This document shows positions 8,746-20,388 of a stretch of DNA of 53,867 bases, piece after piece; position 1 is the first letter of the stretch, and every line of letters starts with the position of its first letter. Below the pieces are notes generated by a model. That model was not told where the DNA came from. It saw only the letters and a program-made list of their open reading frames with translations, and searched no databases. The stretch is taken from assembly GCA_011391745.1 (NCBI GenBank), contig JAABPX010000020.1:1-53867 (forward strand). The letters run 5' to 3'. This stretch comes from Comamonadaceae bacterium (GTDB lineage Bacteria; Pseudomonadota; Gammaproteobacteria; Burkholderiales; Burkholderiaceae_C). Both the position numbers and the translations under genes were made by a program.

Positions 8746-10161
8746 ATGAACAACATCAACAACCCCCAACGCCGCCGCTTCTTGGGCGGTGCCGCGCTGG
8801 CCGCCACCGTGGCGACCGCTGGCACCGCCGTGGCCCGCTCGGCCTTGGCCGCGCTGCCCGAAGCGCCCAAGCAAAGCAGCGCCGACACCCAAGCCCCCTG
8901 GACCCCGCCGGGCGTGACTGGCGCGGGTCGCCCCTATAACCCCGTGGTGACACTCAACGGTTGGACCTTGCCTTGGCGCATGAACAACGGCGTCAAGGAA
9001 TTTCACCTCATCGCCGAGCCGGTGGTGCGCGAAATGGCGCCTGGCTTTTTGGTGAACATGTGGGGTTACAACGGCCAATCGCCCGGCCCCACCATCGAAG
9101 TGGTGGAAGGCGATCGGGTGCGCATTTACGTCACCAACCGCTTGCCCGAACACACCACCATCCACTGGCACGGCCAGCGCCTGCCCAACGGCATGGACGG
9201 CGTGGGCGGCCTGAACCAACCGCAAATACCCACAGGCAAAACCTTTGTGTACGAGTTTGAAGCGCGCCGCCCCGGCACCTTCATGTACCACCCCCACGCC
9301 GATGAAATGACGCAAATGGCCATGGGCATGATGGGTTTTTGGGTCACACACCCCAAACAAAAACACCCGCACATCAGCGATGTGCAGCGCGACTACTGCT
9401 TCTTGCTCAACGCCTTTGACGTGGAGCCGGGCAGCATGACGCCCCGAGTCAACACCATGCTCGACTTCAATATCTGGAGCTGGAACAGCCGCGTCTTCCC
9501 CGCCATCAGCCCACTGGTGGCGCGGCTGGGTGATCGGGTGCGGGTGCGCGTGGGCAACCTGACCATGACCAACCACCCCGTCCACATCCACGGCATCGAG
9601 TTTGAGGTGACGGGCACCGACGGCGGCCCCGTGCCCAAAACCGCCCGCTGGCCCGAAGTGACCACCGACGTGGCCGTGGGGCAAATGCGGCAGCTCGAAT
9701 TCATCGCCGACGAACCCGGCGACTGGGCCATGCATTGCCACAAAAGCCACCACACCATGGGCGCCATGGGCCACGACGTGCCCACCCTCATTGGCGTGGA
9801 CCACCGCGGCTTGGTCAAACCCCTGCAACGCGTGAACCCCGACTACATGGTCATGGGCGAACGCGGCATGGCCGACATGGGCGAAATGGAAATGGAGCTG
9901 CCCGCCAACACCTTCCCCATGATGACCGGCACCGGCCCTTACGGCCCAATTGAAATGGGCGGCATGTTCACCACACTCAAGGTGCGCGCCGATCTAAAGG
10001 CCGGCGACTACCGCGACCCCGGCTGGTACCAGCAACCGCCCCAAACCCAATCGCGACCTGTGGATGTCCCCGAGGCTGCGCCACGCGCCGCCACACCAAG
10101 CGGCACGCCGCAGGGCACCGCCAAAAAACCCGGGGCAGGCCAAGGCCACGCCCACCACTGA
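8746..10161 (+). CDS. Multicopper oxidase (Tat signal, Met-rich loop, His-rich tail)
   Basis: RRRFLGGAALAA Tat-like signal; HWHGQRLPNGMDG, HPHADEM, HPVHIHG and MHCHKSHH copper ligands. Confidence 0.95.
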   Translation: MNNINNPQRRRFLGGAALAATVATAGTAVARSALAALPEAPKQSSADTQAPWTPPGVTGAGRPYNPVVTLNGWTLPWRMNNGVKEFHLIAEPVVREMAPGFLVNMWGYNGQSPGPTIEVVEGDRVRIYVTNRLPEHTTIHWHGQRLPNGMDGVGGLNQPQIPTGKTFVYEFEARRPGTFMYHPHADEMTQMAMGMMGFWVTHPKQKHPHISDVQRDYCFLLNAFDVEPGSMTPRVNTMLDFNIWSWNSRVFPAISPLVARLGDRVRVRVGNLTMTNHPVHIHGIEFEVTGTDGGPVPKTARWPEVTTDVAVGQMRQLEFIADEPGDWAMHCHKSHHTMGAMGHDVPTLIGVDHRGLVKPLQRVNPDYMVMGERGMADMGEMEMELPANTFPMMTGTGPYGPIEMGGMFTTLKVRADLKAGDYRDPGWYQQPPQTQSRPVDVPEAAPRAATPSGTPQGTAKKPGAGQGHAHH

Positions 10162-10181
10162 AAACCCAGAAAGGACATTTA

Positions 10182-10694
10182 ATGAACACCACACGCCGAC
10201 ACCACCTGCAACAACTGCTGGGCGCCACCGCCGCGCTGAGCCTGCCCCTGCTGGCCCACGCCCACGGCGACATGCACAAAGACCACCACCAGGCCGCAGG
10301 CCCCGTGGTCAAAGAACAAAAGCCTTGGGGCATCGCGGGCGACTCCAAAAACGCCCGCCGCACCATCACCATCCGCATGAGCGACGACATGCGCTTTGCG
10401 CCCAGTCACCTCGACGTCAAACTGGGCCAGACCCTGCGCCTGCGCGCCGAGAACAAAGGCCAAGTGATGCACGAGATCGTGATCGGTACCGCCCAAGAGC
10501 TGCAAGCCCACGCCGAGATGATGAAAAAACACCCGAACATGGAGCACGACGAGCCCTACATGGCGCACGTCTCGCCCGGCAAGGCCAGTGACATCGTCTG
10601 GACCTTCAACCGCGAAGGCGATTTTGAATTTGCGTGTTTGCTGCCCGGCCACTTCGAAGCCGGCATGCGTGGCACCATCCGTGTGCGCGCCTAA
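10182..10694 (+). CDS. Cupredoxin/plastocyanin-like copper protein
   Basis: HAHGDMHKDHH; MRFAPSHLDVKLGQTLRLRAENKGQVMHEIVIG...FACLLPGHFEAGMRGTIRV. Confidence 0.9.
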   Translation: MNTTRRHHLQQLLGATAALSLPLLAHAHGDMHKDHHQAAGPVVKEQKPWGIAGDSKNARRTITIRMSDDMRFAPSHLDVKLGQTLRLRAENKGQVMHEIVIGTAQELQAHAEMMKKHPNMEHDEPYMAHVSPGKASDIVWTFNREGDFEFACLLPGHFEAGMRGTIRVRA

Positions 10695-10712
10695 ACCCAA
10701 CAGGAGAAACCC

Positions 10713-11483
10713 ATGAACACCACCCTCTCCCGCCGCACCACCCTGATCGCTACAGCAGCAGCATTGGTCAGCGCACCTTGGGCTGCACAAGCCAACGCCC
10801 CAAAAAAATGGCCCGTCATGCAGGTTTGGAAAGACCCCAACTGCGGCTGCTGCAAGGACTGGGTCGAGATCCTGCGCAAAGCCGGGTTCGAAATTCAAAC
10901 CTTCGACACCGGCAACACCGCCGTGCGCCAACGCTTGGGGTTACCCACCAAGTTTGGTTCGTGCCACACCGCGCTGATCGATGGCTATGTGATCGAGGGC
11001 CATGTGAACGTGAACGAGATCCAGCGCTTGCTGCGCGAGCGGCCCAAAGCCTTGGGCCTAGCGGTGCCCGGCATGCCCGTGGGCAGCCCCGGCATGGACG
11101 GGCCGGAATACGGCAACCGGCGCGACCCCTACGACGTGCTCTTGGTGCAAAAAGACGGCAGCAGCCGCAGCTACCAAAGTTATTTCAAAAACGTCGCCCA
11201 ATCGCCACGCGAAGGCTTCCTGAAAACGCAGCACAGCACCAGCGCGGCAGGGGCGACCCTGCCATGGGCCGAGGCCGAGGTGCGCCGCATCGACACCGCC
11301 GCAGGCAAGATCAGCCTCAAACACGGCGAGATCAAAAACCTCGATATGCCGCCCATGAGCATGGTGTTCCAAGTCCCCGACACCAACCAATTGGCGGGCT
11401 TGAAGGTGGGCGACGCGGTGCGCTTCACCGCCGAACAGATCAACGGCGCGTACACCGTCATCCGCATCGAGCGCCGCCCCTGA
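10713..11483 (+). CDS. DUF411 domain fused to a CusF-like copper-binding domain
   Basis: VWKDPNCGCCKDWVEILRKAGF (DUF411) then EVRRIDTAAGKISLKHGEIKNLDMPPMSMVFQV...GDAVRFTAEQINGAYTVIRIE (CusF). Confidence 0.88.
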   Translation: MNTTLSRRTTLIATAAALVSAPWAAQANAPKKWPVMQVWKDPNCGCCKDWVEILRKAGFEIQTFDTGNTAVRQRLGLPTKFGSCHTALIDGYVIEGHVNVNEIQRLLRERPKALGLAVPGMPVGSPGMDGPEYGNRRDPYDVLLVQKDGSSRSYQSYFKNVAQSPREGFLKTQHSTSAAGATLPWAEAEVRRIDTAAGKISLKHGEIKNLDMPPMSMVFQVPDTNQLAGLKVGDAVRFTAEQINGAYTVIRIERRP

Positions 11484-11512
11484 GCCAAAGAGCGATCGGT
11501 TAGAGTTCGCGC

Positions 11513-12841
11513 ATGAACAACAACGTGCGCGTTTTCTTCTCTTCCATGTGGGAGTGGCTGCTGTCTTTTGGGCCTTTTGTGGCACTGGGCGTGGCCCTCA
11601 TGGTGGGGGCTTATCACTGGCTCGACCCCAACCCGCCCAAGCAAGTGGTCTTGGCCACTGGCCCCGAGCAAAGCGCTTACGACGCCATGGGCCAGCACTA
11701 TGCGCGGGCTTTGTCGGCCTACGGCATTGACGTGAAGCTGTTGCCCTCGGAAGGCTCGGCACACAACCTGGACTTGCTGCGCAGCGGCCAAGCCGATTTG
11801 GCCTTTGTGCAAGGCGGCAGCGTGGCTTGGGCGGACACCGACCGCCAAACCCTCACGGCCTTGGGCAATTTGTTTGTGGAGCCGTTGTGGGTGTTCTATC
11901 GCCAAGACAGCGCCAAGCGCTTGGTCGGGCGTCCGCAATTGACTCAGTTGCGCGACCTGCAAGGTACGCGCATCAACGTGGGCACCGAGGGCAGCGGCGT
12001 GCCGCGTTTGTTCGGCACCTTGCTGGAAGCCAACGGGATTGGGTCCGAACGTTGGCAACGCAGCGAATTGGCACCAACGCCCGCCGTGGTGGCCTTTTTG
12101 AACCAAGAAGTCGACGTGGTGGTGTTTGCCTCGGCACCCGAATCGCTGCTGGTGCAAATGTTGTTGCAAAGCCCCGGCGTGGGCTTGATGGACTTTGCGC
12201 AAAGCGAAGCCTATGCCCGGCGATTTGGCTTTTTGACGCCCGTGGTCTTGCCCCAAGGGGTGGTGGATTTGGCCAAAAACCAACCCCCACGCGATGTGCG
12301 CTTGGTGGCCCCCACCTCAACGCTGCTGACCTCACAAAACACCCACCCCGCCATCGTGCAACTGTTTGCTCAAACAGCGGTCAACCTGCACAGTGCCCCC
12401 GGTTGGTTCAACCGCGCGCGCCAATACCCCAGCCTAGACCACGCCGAGATTGAGGTCTCGGAAGAAGCCGCACGCGCCATTCGCAACGGGCAGCCTTGGT
12501 TGCAGCGCTATTTGCCGTTTTGGTTGGCGAACTTGGTCGAGCGCATGTGGCTCGCCGGGGGTTTGATTTTGGCTTTGGTGTTGCCGCTCTCGCGCATCTT
12601 GCCGCCACTCTACACGCTGCGCGTGCGCTCCAAGGTATTCCGTTGGTACGCCGAATTGCAAGAGATTGAAGAGCGTGTGGTGCGCAGCGCCAGCGCACAA
12701 GACACCCAAGCCCAGCTCTTGGCTTTGGACCGCTTAGAAGCCACGGTTGAGCACGTCCAAGTGCCCCTGCCTTACGCCAACGAGTTGTACGCGTTGCGCA
12801 GCCACATCCGCTGGGTGCGAAAACGCTTGACAAATGTTTAA
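11513..12841 (+). CDS. TAXI family TRAP-type solute-binding protein with N- and C-terminal TM segments
   Basis: [23 protein letters not shown]...[23 protein letters not shown]-terminal [30 protein letters not shown]. Confidence 0.85.
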   Translation: MNNNVRVFFSSMWEWLLSFGPFVALGVALMVGAYHWLDPNPPKQVVLATGPEQSAYDAMGQHYARALSAYGIDVKLLPSEGSAHNLDLLRSGQADLAFVQGGSVAWADTDRQTLTALGNLFVEPLWVFYRQDSAKRLVGRPQLTQLRDLQGTRINVGTEGSGVPRLFGTLLEANGIGSERWQRSELAPTPAVVAFLNQEVDVVVFASAPESLLVQMLLQSPGVGLMDFAQSEAYARRFGFLTPVVLPQGVVDLAKNQPPRDVRLVAPTSTLLTSQNTHPAIVQLFAQTAVNLHSAPGWFNRARQYPSLDHAEIEVSEEAARAIRNGQPWLQRYLPFWLANLVERMWLAGGLILALVLPLSRILPPLYTLRVRSKVFRWYAELQEIEERVVRSASAQDTQAQLLALDRLEATVEHVQVPLPYANELYALRSHIRWVRKRLTNV

Positions 12842-14172
12842 CTGCAATTCACGGCCTCGATCAAACGCTGCGCACAAGACTGTGCTTGTGAAGCATCTTG
12901 TGCTTCGACCATGACGCGCAACAACGGCTCGGTCCCACTCGGTCGAATAAGCAATCGCCCACGTTGACCCAATTCAGCCTCCACCGCTTGCGTGACCTCA
13001 GCCAAACGTGCGTTGTTGCGCCAATCTTGGCCACTCTCTAAACGAACATTAACCAAGACCTGCGGAAAGAGCTGCACGCCTTCGAGCCACTGTGACAACG
13101 TTTTTCGCATGGCCACACAGGCCTGCAGCACTTGCAAAGCAGAGACCAAACCGTCGCCTGTTGTGTGTTTGTCGAGCACCAACAAATGCCCAGAACTTTC
13201 GCCGCCCAGAAGCCAACCTTTGGCTTGTAAGGCCTCTAATACATAACGATCGCCAACTTTGGCGCGCACAAATTGCACACCGCGCTGACGCAAGGCAAGC
13301 TCCACAGCCATGTTGGTCATCAGCGTACCCACCACACCCGGCAGCTCTTGTCCACGCTCCAATCGGTAGGCTGCCATGATGTACAAAACTTCGTCGCCAT
13401 TGAACAAGCGGCCTTGGGCATTAACGATTTGCAAACGATCGGCGTCGCCGTCCAGAGCAATGCCAATATCCGCGCCATGTTCTGCCACAGCCCTCACCAA
13501 AGCCTCGGGGTGGGTGGCGCCAACACCTTCGTTAATGTTCAGCCCGTTGGGCGAACAACCGATGCGTACCACCTCAGCGCCCAACTCATGGAAAACAGCG
13601 GGGGCAATTTGGTAGGCTGCGCCATTGGCACCATCCACCACAATCTTCAAACCCTTCAGCGTGAACTCGGTGGGGAAGGTACTCTTACAAAATTCGATGT
13701 AACGGCCTGCAGCATCGTCCAAGCGGCGCGATTTGCCCAGCTGTGAGGAGTCCACCCACACTGGGTCTTCTTTGAGCGCGGCTTCCACGTCTTGCTCCCA
13801 AGCATCGGAGAGCTTGGTGCCTTGAGCACTAAAAAACTTGATGCCGTTATCGGCAAAGGGGTTGTGGCTGGCCGAAATCACAACCCCCAAGCTGGCGCGT
13901 TGAGCGCGCGTGAGGTAGGCGACTGCCGGCGTGGGCACGGGGCCCAAGAGCACCACGTCCACACCGGCCGAGTTGAAGCCGCTCTCCAGTGCCGACTCAA
14001 GCATGTAGCCAGAGATGCGGGTGTCTTTGCCAATCAGCACCACCGGGTGGGCTTCTGTTCGCTTCAAAACCCGGCCAACTGCGTGGGCTAAGCGCAACAC
14101 AAAATCGGGGGTGATGGGGGACTGGCCCACGGTGCCGCGGATGCCATCGGTGCCAAAGTAAATACGTGTCAT
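12838..14172 (-). CDS. glmM: Phosphoglucosamine mutase
   Basis: [24 protein letters not shown]; active site [24 protein letters not shown]. Confidence 0.97.
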   Translation of the reverse strand: MTRIYFGTDGIRGTVGQSPITPDFVLRLAHAVGRVLKRTEAHPVVLIGKDTRISGYMLESALESGFNSAGVDVVLLGPVPTPAVAYLTRAQRASLGVVISASHNPFADNGIKFFSAQGTKLSDAWEQDVEAALKEDPVWVDSSQLGKSRRLDDAAGRYIEFCKSTFPTEFTLKGLKIVVDGANGAAYQIAPAVFHELGAEVVRIGCSPNGLNINEGVGATHPEALVRAVAEHGADIGIALDGDADRLQIVNAQGRLFNGDEVLYIMAAYRLERGQELPGVVGTLMTNMAVELALRQRGVQFVRAKVGDRYVLEALQAKGWLLGGESSGHLLVLDKHTTGDGLVSALQVLQACVAMRKTLSQWLEGVQLFPQVLVNVRLESGQDWRNNARLAEVTQAVEAELGQRGRLLIRPSGTEPLLRVMVEAQDASQAQSCAQRLIEAVNCS

Positions 14173-14179
14173 ATCGATA

Positions 14180-15010
14180 TTATCGCGCTTGTACGGCGCA
14201 CCAAACGGCCACCGCTTGAACGGTAGCAGCAACGTCGTGCACACGCAGCACCCGTGCGCCCCGCTCCAACGCCAGCACGGCCGCCGCGACACTGGCGGCC
14301 AAACGGTCAGCGGCCACGGCCTGGCCGGTCACCGCACCCAACGACGATTTGCGCGACCAACCCGCCAGCAAGGGCCAGCCCAAGCGGGCCAGCGCATCTT
14401 GGTGGGCGAGCAGGGCAAAGTTTTGCTCGACGGTTTTGCCAAAACCAATACCTGGGTCGAGCACGATACGCTCGCTCGCCACGCCCGAGACCAACACGGC
14501 CTGCACGCGGGCTTGTAAAAACCCGGCAACTTGGGGAACCACCGCGCCCACCATGGGCTCAGTTTGCATGGTTTGCGGCTCGCGGTGCATGTGCATCAAA
14601 CACACACCGCAGCTCGGGTGTGCGGCCACCACGTTCAGCGCCCCGGCTTGGCGCAAGGCCCACACGTCGTTGATGATGTCGGCCCCAGCGTCTAACGCGG
14701 CGCGCATGACCTCGGGCTTGTAGGTGTCCACCGAGATCGGCACACCCCAAGCCAAAGCCCCCTTCACCACCGGCAACACCCGAGCCAATTCTTCATCCAG
14801 CGATACGGCGGACGCACCCGGGCGAGTGGACTCACCGCCGATGTCCAAGATGTCGGCACCCTCGCGCAACAGTTGCTCAGCATGCGCCAAAGCCTCACTG
14901 GCGCTGCTGTAGCGACCGCCTTCGGAAAAAGAATCGGGGGTGACGTTGACGATACCCATGACGCGGGGGCGCTGCAAGTCGATGTCAAAACGGCTGGTTT
15001 GCCAAAACAT
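14180..15010 (-). CDS. folP: Dihydropteroate synthase
   Basis: [19 protein letters not shown]...[25 protein letters not shown]. Confidence 0.97.
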   Translation of the reverse strand: MFWQTSRFDIDLQRPRVMGIVNVTPDSFSEGGRYSSASEALAHAEQLLREGADILDIGGESTRPGASAVSLDEELARVLPVVKGALAWGVPISVDTYKPEVMRAALDAGADIINDVWALRQAGALNVVAAHPSCGVCLMHMHREPQTMQTEPMVGAVVPQVAGFLQARVQAVLVSGVASERIVLDPGIGFGKTVEQNFALLAHQDALARLGWPLLAGWSRKSSLGAVTGQAVAADRLAASVAAAVLALERGARVLRVHDVAATVQAVAVWCAVQAR

Positions 15011-15074
15011 GGGCGCACCTTCAATAAAAACGGGGCCGAAGCCCCGAGTGTGTGGTCAAAACCCCTGACACGCC

Positions 15075-16991
15075 TTAAGCCGCGGTCGGGGCCGGTTCGG
15101 TGTTGGGGGCCGCTGCGCCACCACCATCTCCACCGCCCACAGAGGGGTTGCGTGGTGTCCAATCTTTGGGCGGGCGTGGTGGTTTGCCGGCCATGATGTC
15201 GTCGATTTGCTCGGCATCGATGGTTTCCCAATCCAGCAAAGCCTTGGCCATGGCGTGCATTTTGTCGCTGTGGTGCTCAATCAGGTCACGCGCCAGCTTG
15301 TACTGCGCGTCGATGATGCGGCGCACCTCGTGATCGACCTTTTGCATGGTTTCTTCGCTGATGTTGGTGGTCTTGGTGACCGAGCGCCCCAAGAACACTT
15401 CACCTTCATTTTCAGCGTAGACCATGGGGCCCAAGGCATCGGTCATGCCGTAGCGCATGACCATGTCGCGTGCGATTTGGGTGGCACGCTCGAAGTCGTT
15501 GGAGGCACCGGTGGTCATCTGGTTCATGAACACCTCTTCGGCGATGCGGCCACCAAACAGCATACTGATTTGGTTGAGCATGAACTCTTTGTCGTAGCTG
15601 TAGCGGTCTTGCGCGGGCAGGCTCATCGTGACACCCAAGGCGCGGCCACGGGGAATGATGGTGACCTTGTGCACAGGGTCGCACTTGGGCAAGAGCTTGC
15701 CGATCAGGGCGTGCCCAGACTCGTGATAGGCCGTGTTTTTGCGCTCTTCCTCGGGCATGACCATGCTCTTGCGCTCAGGGCCCATGAGGATTTTGTCTTT
15801 GGCCTTTTCGAAGTCTTGCATTTCGACCGTGCGCGCGTTGCGGCGCGCGGCCATCAAGGCGGCTTCGTTGCACAGGTTGGCCAAATCGGCACCGCTCATG
15901 CCCGGCGTGCCACGGGCAATGACCGAGGGGCTCACGTCTTGGCTGATCGGGATCTTGCGCATGTGCACATTGAGGATCTGCTCACGGCCACGGATGTCGG
16001 GCAGCGTCACATAAACTTGTCGATCAAAACGACCGGGGCGCAACAAAGCCGCATCCAAAATATCGGGGCGGTTGGTCGCGGCCACAACAATGACACCGAG
16101 ATTGGTCTCAAAGCCGTCCATTTCAACGAGCATCTGGTTCAGGGTTTGTTCGCGTTCGTCGTTGCCACCGCCCAAGCCCGCACCGCGTTGACGGCCCACG
16201 GCATCGATCTCGTCGATAAAAATGATGCAAGGGGCGTTTTTCTTGGCGTTTTCAAACATATCGCGCACACGCGATGCGCCCACACCCACAAACATCTCCA
16301 CAAAGTCAGAGCCCGATATGCTGAAAAACGGCACCTTGGCTTCGCCAGCAATGGACTTGGCCAACAAGGTTTTACCAGTGCCGGGTGGGCCAACGAGGAG
16401 CAAACCGCGGGGAATGCGACCACCGAGTTTTTGGAATTTCTGGGGGTCTTTCAGAAAGTCAACCACCTCTTTGACTTCTTCCTTGGCCTCATCGCAACCG
16501 GCCACGTCCGCAAAGGTCACTTGGTTGGTGTTTTCGTCAAGCAGGCGTGCCTTGGATTTACCGAAGCTGAACGCGCCACCTTTGCCACCACCTTGCATTT
16601 GGCGCATGAAGTAAATCCACACGCCAATCAACAAAAGCATGGGGCCCCAACTCACCAACAGCGACATGAGCAGGGAGCCTTCTTCGCGGGGCTTGACATC
16701 GAACTTCACGCCGTTGGCGAGCAAATCGCCAACCAAGCCACGGTCGAGGTAGGTGGCGGTGGTGCGCACACGGCGGTCGTCGGTGGTGACGGCCACAATT
16801 TCGGTGCCACCAGCACCTTCTTGGATGGTGGCCGACTTGATACGACCCGCATTGACCTGGTCCAGAAATTCGGAATACCCAACAGCACCTGCAGCAGCGG
16901 GGTTGGCACCTTCAAACTGTTTGAAGACCGTAAAGAGCACCATGGCGATGACCATCCACACAGCGATTTTTGAGAACCATTGGTTGTTCAA
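15075..16991 (-). CDS. ftsH: ATP-dependent zinc metalloprotease FtsH
   Basis: [16 protein letters not shown] region, HESGHAL zinc site. Confidence 0.98.
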   Translation of the reverse strand: MNNQWFSKIAVWMVIAMVLFTVFKQFEGANPAAAGAVGYSEFLDQVNAGRIKSATIQEGAGGTEIVAVTTDDRRVRTTATYLDRGLVGDLLANGVKFDVKPREEGSLLMSLLVSWGPMLLLIGVWIYFMRQMQGGGKGGAFSFGKSKARLLDENTNQVTFADVAGCDEAKEEVKEVVDFLKDPQKFQKLGGRIPRGLLLVGPPGTGKTLLAKSIAGEAKVPFFSISGSDFVEMFVGVGASRVRDMFENAKKNAPCIIFIDEIDAVGRQRGAGLGGGNDEREQTLNQMLVEMDGFETNLGVIVVAATNRPDILDAALLRPGRFDRQVYVTLPDIRGREQILNVHMRKIPISQDVSPSVIARGTPGMSGADLANLCNEAALMAARRNARTVEMQDFEKAKDKILMGPERKSMVMPEEERKNTAYHESGHALIGKLLPKCDPVHKVTIIPRGRALGVTMSLPAQDRYSYDKEFMLNQISMLFGGRIAEEVFMNQMTTGASNDFERATQIARDMVMRYGMTDALGPMVYAENEGEVFLGRSVTKTTNISEETMQKVDHEVRRIIDAQYKLARDLIEHHSDKMHAMAKALLDWETIDAEQIDDIMAGKPPRPPKDWTPRNPSVGGGDGGGAAAPNTEPAPTAA

Positions 16992-17090
16992 GACCGACTC
17001 CTGACAGCGTTAATTAAGAAGAAACAAGGTTGAGGTCATTTTAGGCTTTTCAAGCCCCACCTGCGGTGTTGGTGATATTGACCAAAGCAA

Positions 17091-17783
17091 TCACGCTTTA
17101 AGCACTTTTTCATCAACATCATTTTTCAGACCCAAGCCGACCAAAAAGGTTTCAGAGGACTTTTCGCGTGAGGCCTTGGGTTTGATGGCCTTGACCACTT
17201 TGAAGGTCTGGCGAAACAACGCCACCATGGGGTCGTAGGCCCCACCGTGAAACAGTTTGACGACCAAAGCCCCCTCAGCCTTGAGGTGATTGCGTGCAAA
17301 GTCAACCGCCAATTCGATCAAATCGGTGATTCGTGCTGCGTCCGTCGCGCCAATGCCCGAGAGGTTGGGGGCCATGTCAGAAACCACCAAATCCACGGCT
17401 TGGATGCCGCGACTGACCAAGGCCTGCTCGAGGTCGGCCAAGACCTCGGCCTGTCGAAAATCGCCCAAAATAAATTCCACCCCTTCCACGGGCTCCATCG
17501 GCAACATGTCCAGTGCAATGATGGTGCCGTTCAACGCGCCCACGGCCGCGCCGTGTGGGCTCAAACGCCGACGCAGGTACTGGCTCCAAGCGCCAGGGGC
17601 TGAACCCAAGTCCACCACCGCATGGCCGGGTTTGACCAGCCCCAAGGTTTCATCCAGTTCTTTGAGCTTATAGGCGGCGCGGGCGCGGTAACCCTCTTTT
17701 TGTGCCAAGCGCACGTAGGTGTCGTTGATGTGTTGGTTGAGCCAAGCCTTATTGACCTTCTTGCTCTGGGTTTTGACTTTCAT
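17091..17783 (-). CDS. rlmE: 23S rRNA (uridine-2'-O-)-methyltransferase RlmE (FtsJ)
   Basis: [14 protein letters not shown]...[15 protein letters not shown]; adjacent to ftsH; alternative start 17804. Confidence 0.95.
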   Translation of the reverse strand: MKVKTQSKKVNKAWLNQHINDTYVRLAQKEGYRARAAYKLKELDETLGLVKPGHAVVDLGSAPGAWSQYLRRRLSPHGAAVGALNGTIIALDMLPMEPVEGVEFILGDFRQAEVLADLEQALVSRGIQAVDLVVSDMAPNLSGIGATDAARITDLIELAVDFARNHLKAEGALVVKLFHGGAYDPMVALFRQTFKVVKAIKPKASREKSSETFLVGLGLKNDVDEKVLKA

Positions 17784-17824
17784 GAACGAACGCGCCTTGC
17801 TCACCGGTAAACGATAATTGTCCC

Positions 17825-18316
17825 ATGTCCCAGATCATTCTCACGCCCGCACAGCGAAAAGTGCACCGCGCCGACGCGCACCACCTCAATCCAGTGGTCA
17901 TCATTGGCAGCGATGGCTTAACCAGTGCTGTTCAAAAAGAAGTCGATGCCGCCCTCAAGGCTCATGGCTTGATCAAAATCCGTGTCTTCAACGACGACCG
18001 CGCCGCGCGCGAAGCCATCTTGTTGCAATTGACCGATGCCTTGCACGCCGCACCCATCCAACACATTGGCAAATTGTTGGTGATCTGGCGCCCCATCGAA
18101 GAAAAAGAAAAGTCGGTTGACGAAGACCGCATGCCGGGGCCACGCGATGTGAAAGTCCTCAAATTCAGCAAACGCGGTGGCCAGCGCCCAGAGGTTAAGG
18201 TTGTCCGTGTGCTGGGCAACGAGCGTTTGACCGCGGGCGGCCAAATCAAACGCGCCAAGCGCAACCTCAAAAGCGTCAAAAAAACCGCCACCTCAACCCG
18301 CAACACCCGAAGTTAA
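17825..18316 (+). CDS. yhbY: YhbY family RNA-binding protein (CRM domain) with basic C-terminal extension
   Basis: [40 protein letters not shown]. Confidence 0.9.
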   Translation: MSQIILTPAQRKVHRADAHHLNPVVIIGSDGLTSAVQKEVDAALKAHGLIKIRVFNDDRAAREAILLQLTDALHAAPIQHIGKLLVIWRPIEEKEKSVDEDRMPGPRDVKVLKFSKRGGQRPEVKVVRVLGNERLTAGGQIKRAKRNLKSVKKTATSTRNTRS

Positions 18317-18327
18317 CCGTCTGAGCC

Positions 18328-20361
18328 ATGTCCAACGTCAACCCCTTGAGCACCCCCAGCCCACTGCCGCGCTTCGATGAAATTCAAGCATTACACATCG
18401 CGCCCGGCATAGAAACCTTGCTTGAGCAAGCCGAAGCTGCCTTGGCCACGGTGACGGCCGATGACTTTCCCGCCGATTGGCGCACCATGGCCAGCACCTT
18501 GGACGTGGCCACCGAGCGACTGAGCATGGCTTGGGGCGCGATCAGCCACCTCAACAGCGTGGCCGACACCCCCGAGTGGCGCGCGGCCTACAACACCGTG
18601 TTGCCCAAAGTCACCGAGTTTTGGACGCGCTTGGGCGCCGACGAGCGCCTGTACGCCAAGTACAAAGCCATGGATGCCCGCACCCTCAATGCCGAGCAAG
18701 CCCGCGCGCACTTCAACGCCATGCGCGGCTTTGTGCTCGGTGGCGCCGAGTTGCAAGGCACAACCAAGGAGCGCTTCGCTGCGATTCAAGAACGCCAAGC
18801 CGAACTCTCGCAAAAATTCAGCGAAAACGCGCTCGACGCGACCGACCGTTTTGCCCTGTATGTGGATCGCGATCAGCTCGACGGCGTGCCCGAGGACGTT
18901 CTCACCGCCACCGCCGCGGCCGCACAAGCCGAGGGCAAAACTGGCCACAAGCTCAACCTGAAAATGCCCTGCTACCTGCCGGTGATGCAGTTTGCGCACA
19001 ACAGCGCCGTGCGCGAGCAACTCTACCGCGCCTACGTCACCCGCGCGTCCGACCAAGGCAGCGATGCGAGCTTGGACAACAGCGCATTGATCACAGAGAT
19101 CTTGGCCTTGCGCCAAGAAGAAGCGCAGCTGTTGGGCTACGAGAACTTTGCCCACGTGTCTTTGGCCACCAAAATGGCGCAATCACCCAGCGAAGTGATG
19201 GGCTTTTTGCGCGACTTGGCCCAACGCGCCCGCCCCTACGCCGAGCGCGACGTGGCCGAGATGCGCACTTTTGCTGCCGAGCAGCTGGGTCTGAGCGACC
19301 CGCAAGCGTGGGACTGGTCGTACGTGGGCGAGAAGCTCAAAGAGGCGCGTTACGCCTTCAGCGACCAAGAAGTCAAACCCTACTTCCCAGCGCCCAAGGT
19401 CTTGGCCGGTTTGTTCAAGATCGTCGAAACCCTGTTTGAGGTCAGCATCCACCGAGACAACGCGGCGGTCTGGCACCCCACCGTGGCGTTCTACCGCATC
19501 GAACGTCAAGGCACCTTGGTGGGTCAGTTCTACCTCGACCCCAGCGCCCGCGCGGGCAAACGCGGCGGCGCTTGGATGGACGATGTGCGCGCCCGTTGGC
19601 TGCGCCCCGACAACGCTCAGATACAAACACCGGTGGCGCACTTGGTGTGCAACTTCGGCGAGAGCGTCAACGGCAAGCCTCCGCTGCTCACGCACGACGA
19701 TGTCATCACCCTCTTCCACGAATGTGGCCATGGCCTGCACCACATGCTCACGCAGGTCAACGAGCGCGACGTCTCAGGCATCAGCGGCGTGGAATGGGAC
19801 GCGGTGGAATTGCCCAGTCAGTTCATGGAAAACTTCTGCTGGGAGTGGAGCGTGCTGCGCCACATGACCGCTCACGTGGACACGGGCGAACCCTTACCTC
19901 GCGCCCTGTTCGACAAAATGTTGGCGGCCAAAAACTTCCAAAGCGGTTTGCAGACCCTACGCCAAATTGAGTTTTCACTCTTCGACATGCGTTTGCACGC
20001 CGAGCCCGATCGTGCGGGCGATTTCATGGAACTGCTGAGCGAGGTGCGACGCGAGGTCTCGGTCTTGCAGCCGCCTGCCTTCAGCCGCACACCCCACACC
20101 TTCAGCCACATCTTCGCGGGCGGTTATGCCGCAGGTTATTACAGCTACAAATGGGCCGAGGTGCTGAGCGCCGACGCCTATGCGGCGTTTGAAGAAACCG
20201 CCAGTGCCGATGGTGAGCCGAGTGTGGAGACCGGTCGGCGCTACCGCGAAGCGATTCTGGAAGTCGGTGGCAGCCGCCCAGCCATGGAATCCTTCAAGGC
20301 CTTCCGCGGCCGTGAGCCGCAGTTGGACGCCTTGTTGCGGCACCAGGGCATGGCTTCCTGA
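18328..20361 (+). CDS. prlC: M3 family oligopeptidase (oligopeptidase A-like)
   Basis: LFHECGHGLHHMLTQ zinc motif; 677 aa thimet-oligopeptidase architecture. Confidence 0.95.
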   Translation: MSNVNPLSTPSPLPRFDEIQALHIAPGIETLLEQAEAALATVTADDFPADWRTMASTLDVATERLSMAWGAISHLNSVADTPEWRAAYNTVLPKVTEFWTRLGADERLYAKYKAMDARTLNAEQARAHFNAMRGFVLGGAELQGTTKERFAAIQERQAELSQKFSENALDATDRFALYVDRDQLDGVPEDVLTATAAAAQAEGKTGHKLNLKMPCYLPVMQFAHNSAVREQLYRAYVTRASDQGSDASLDNSALITEILALRQEEAQLLGYENFAHVSLATKMAQSPSEVMGFLRDLAQRARPYAERDVAEMRTFAAEQLGLSDPQAWDWSYVGEKLKEARYAFSDQEVKPYFPAPKVLAGLFKIVETLFEVSIHRDNAAVWHPTVAFYRIERQGTLVGQFYLDPSARAGKRGGAWMDDVRARWLRPDNAQIQTPVAHLVCNFGESVNGKPPLLTHDDVITLFHECGHGLHHMLTQVNERDVSGISGVEWDAVELPSQFMENFCWEWSVLRHMTAHVDTGEPLPRALFDKMLAAKNFQSGLQTLRQIEFSLFDMRLHAEPDRAGDFMELLSEVRREVSVLQPPAFSRTPHTFSHIFAGGYAAGYYSYKWAEVLSADAYAAFEETASADGEPSVETGRRYREAILEVGGSRPAMESFKAFRGREPQLDALLRHQGMAS

Positions 20362-20388
20362 GACTCCCCCTCGGGTTCGGCTGCACAG

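Noticed and set aside
12838-12841. Overlapping convergent stop codons of the TAXI gene and glmM
   Set aside because: Real overlap, but common in compact genomes and not informative.
15207-16973. 588-aa ORF antisense to ftsH
   Set aside because: Shadow ORF of a GC-rich gene; opposite strand has unambiguous FtsH motifs and the antisense translation is His/Gly-rich low-quality sequence.
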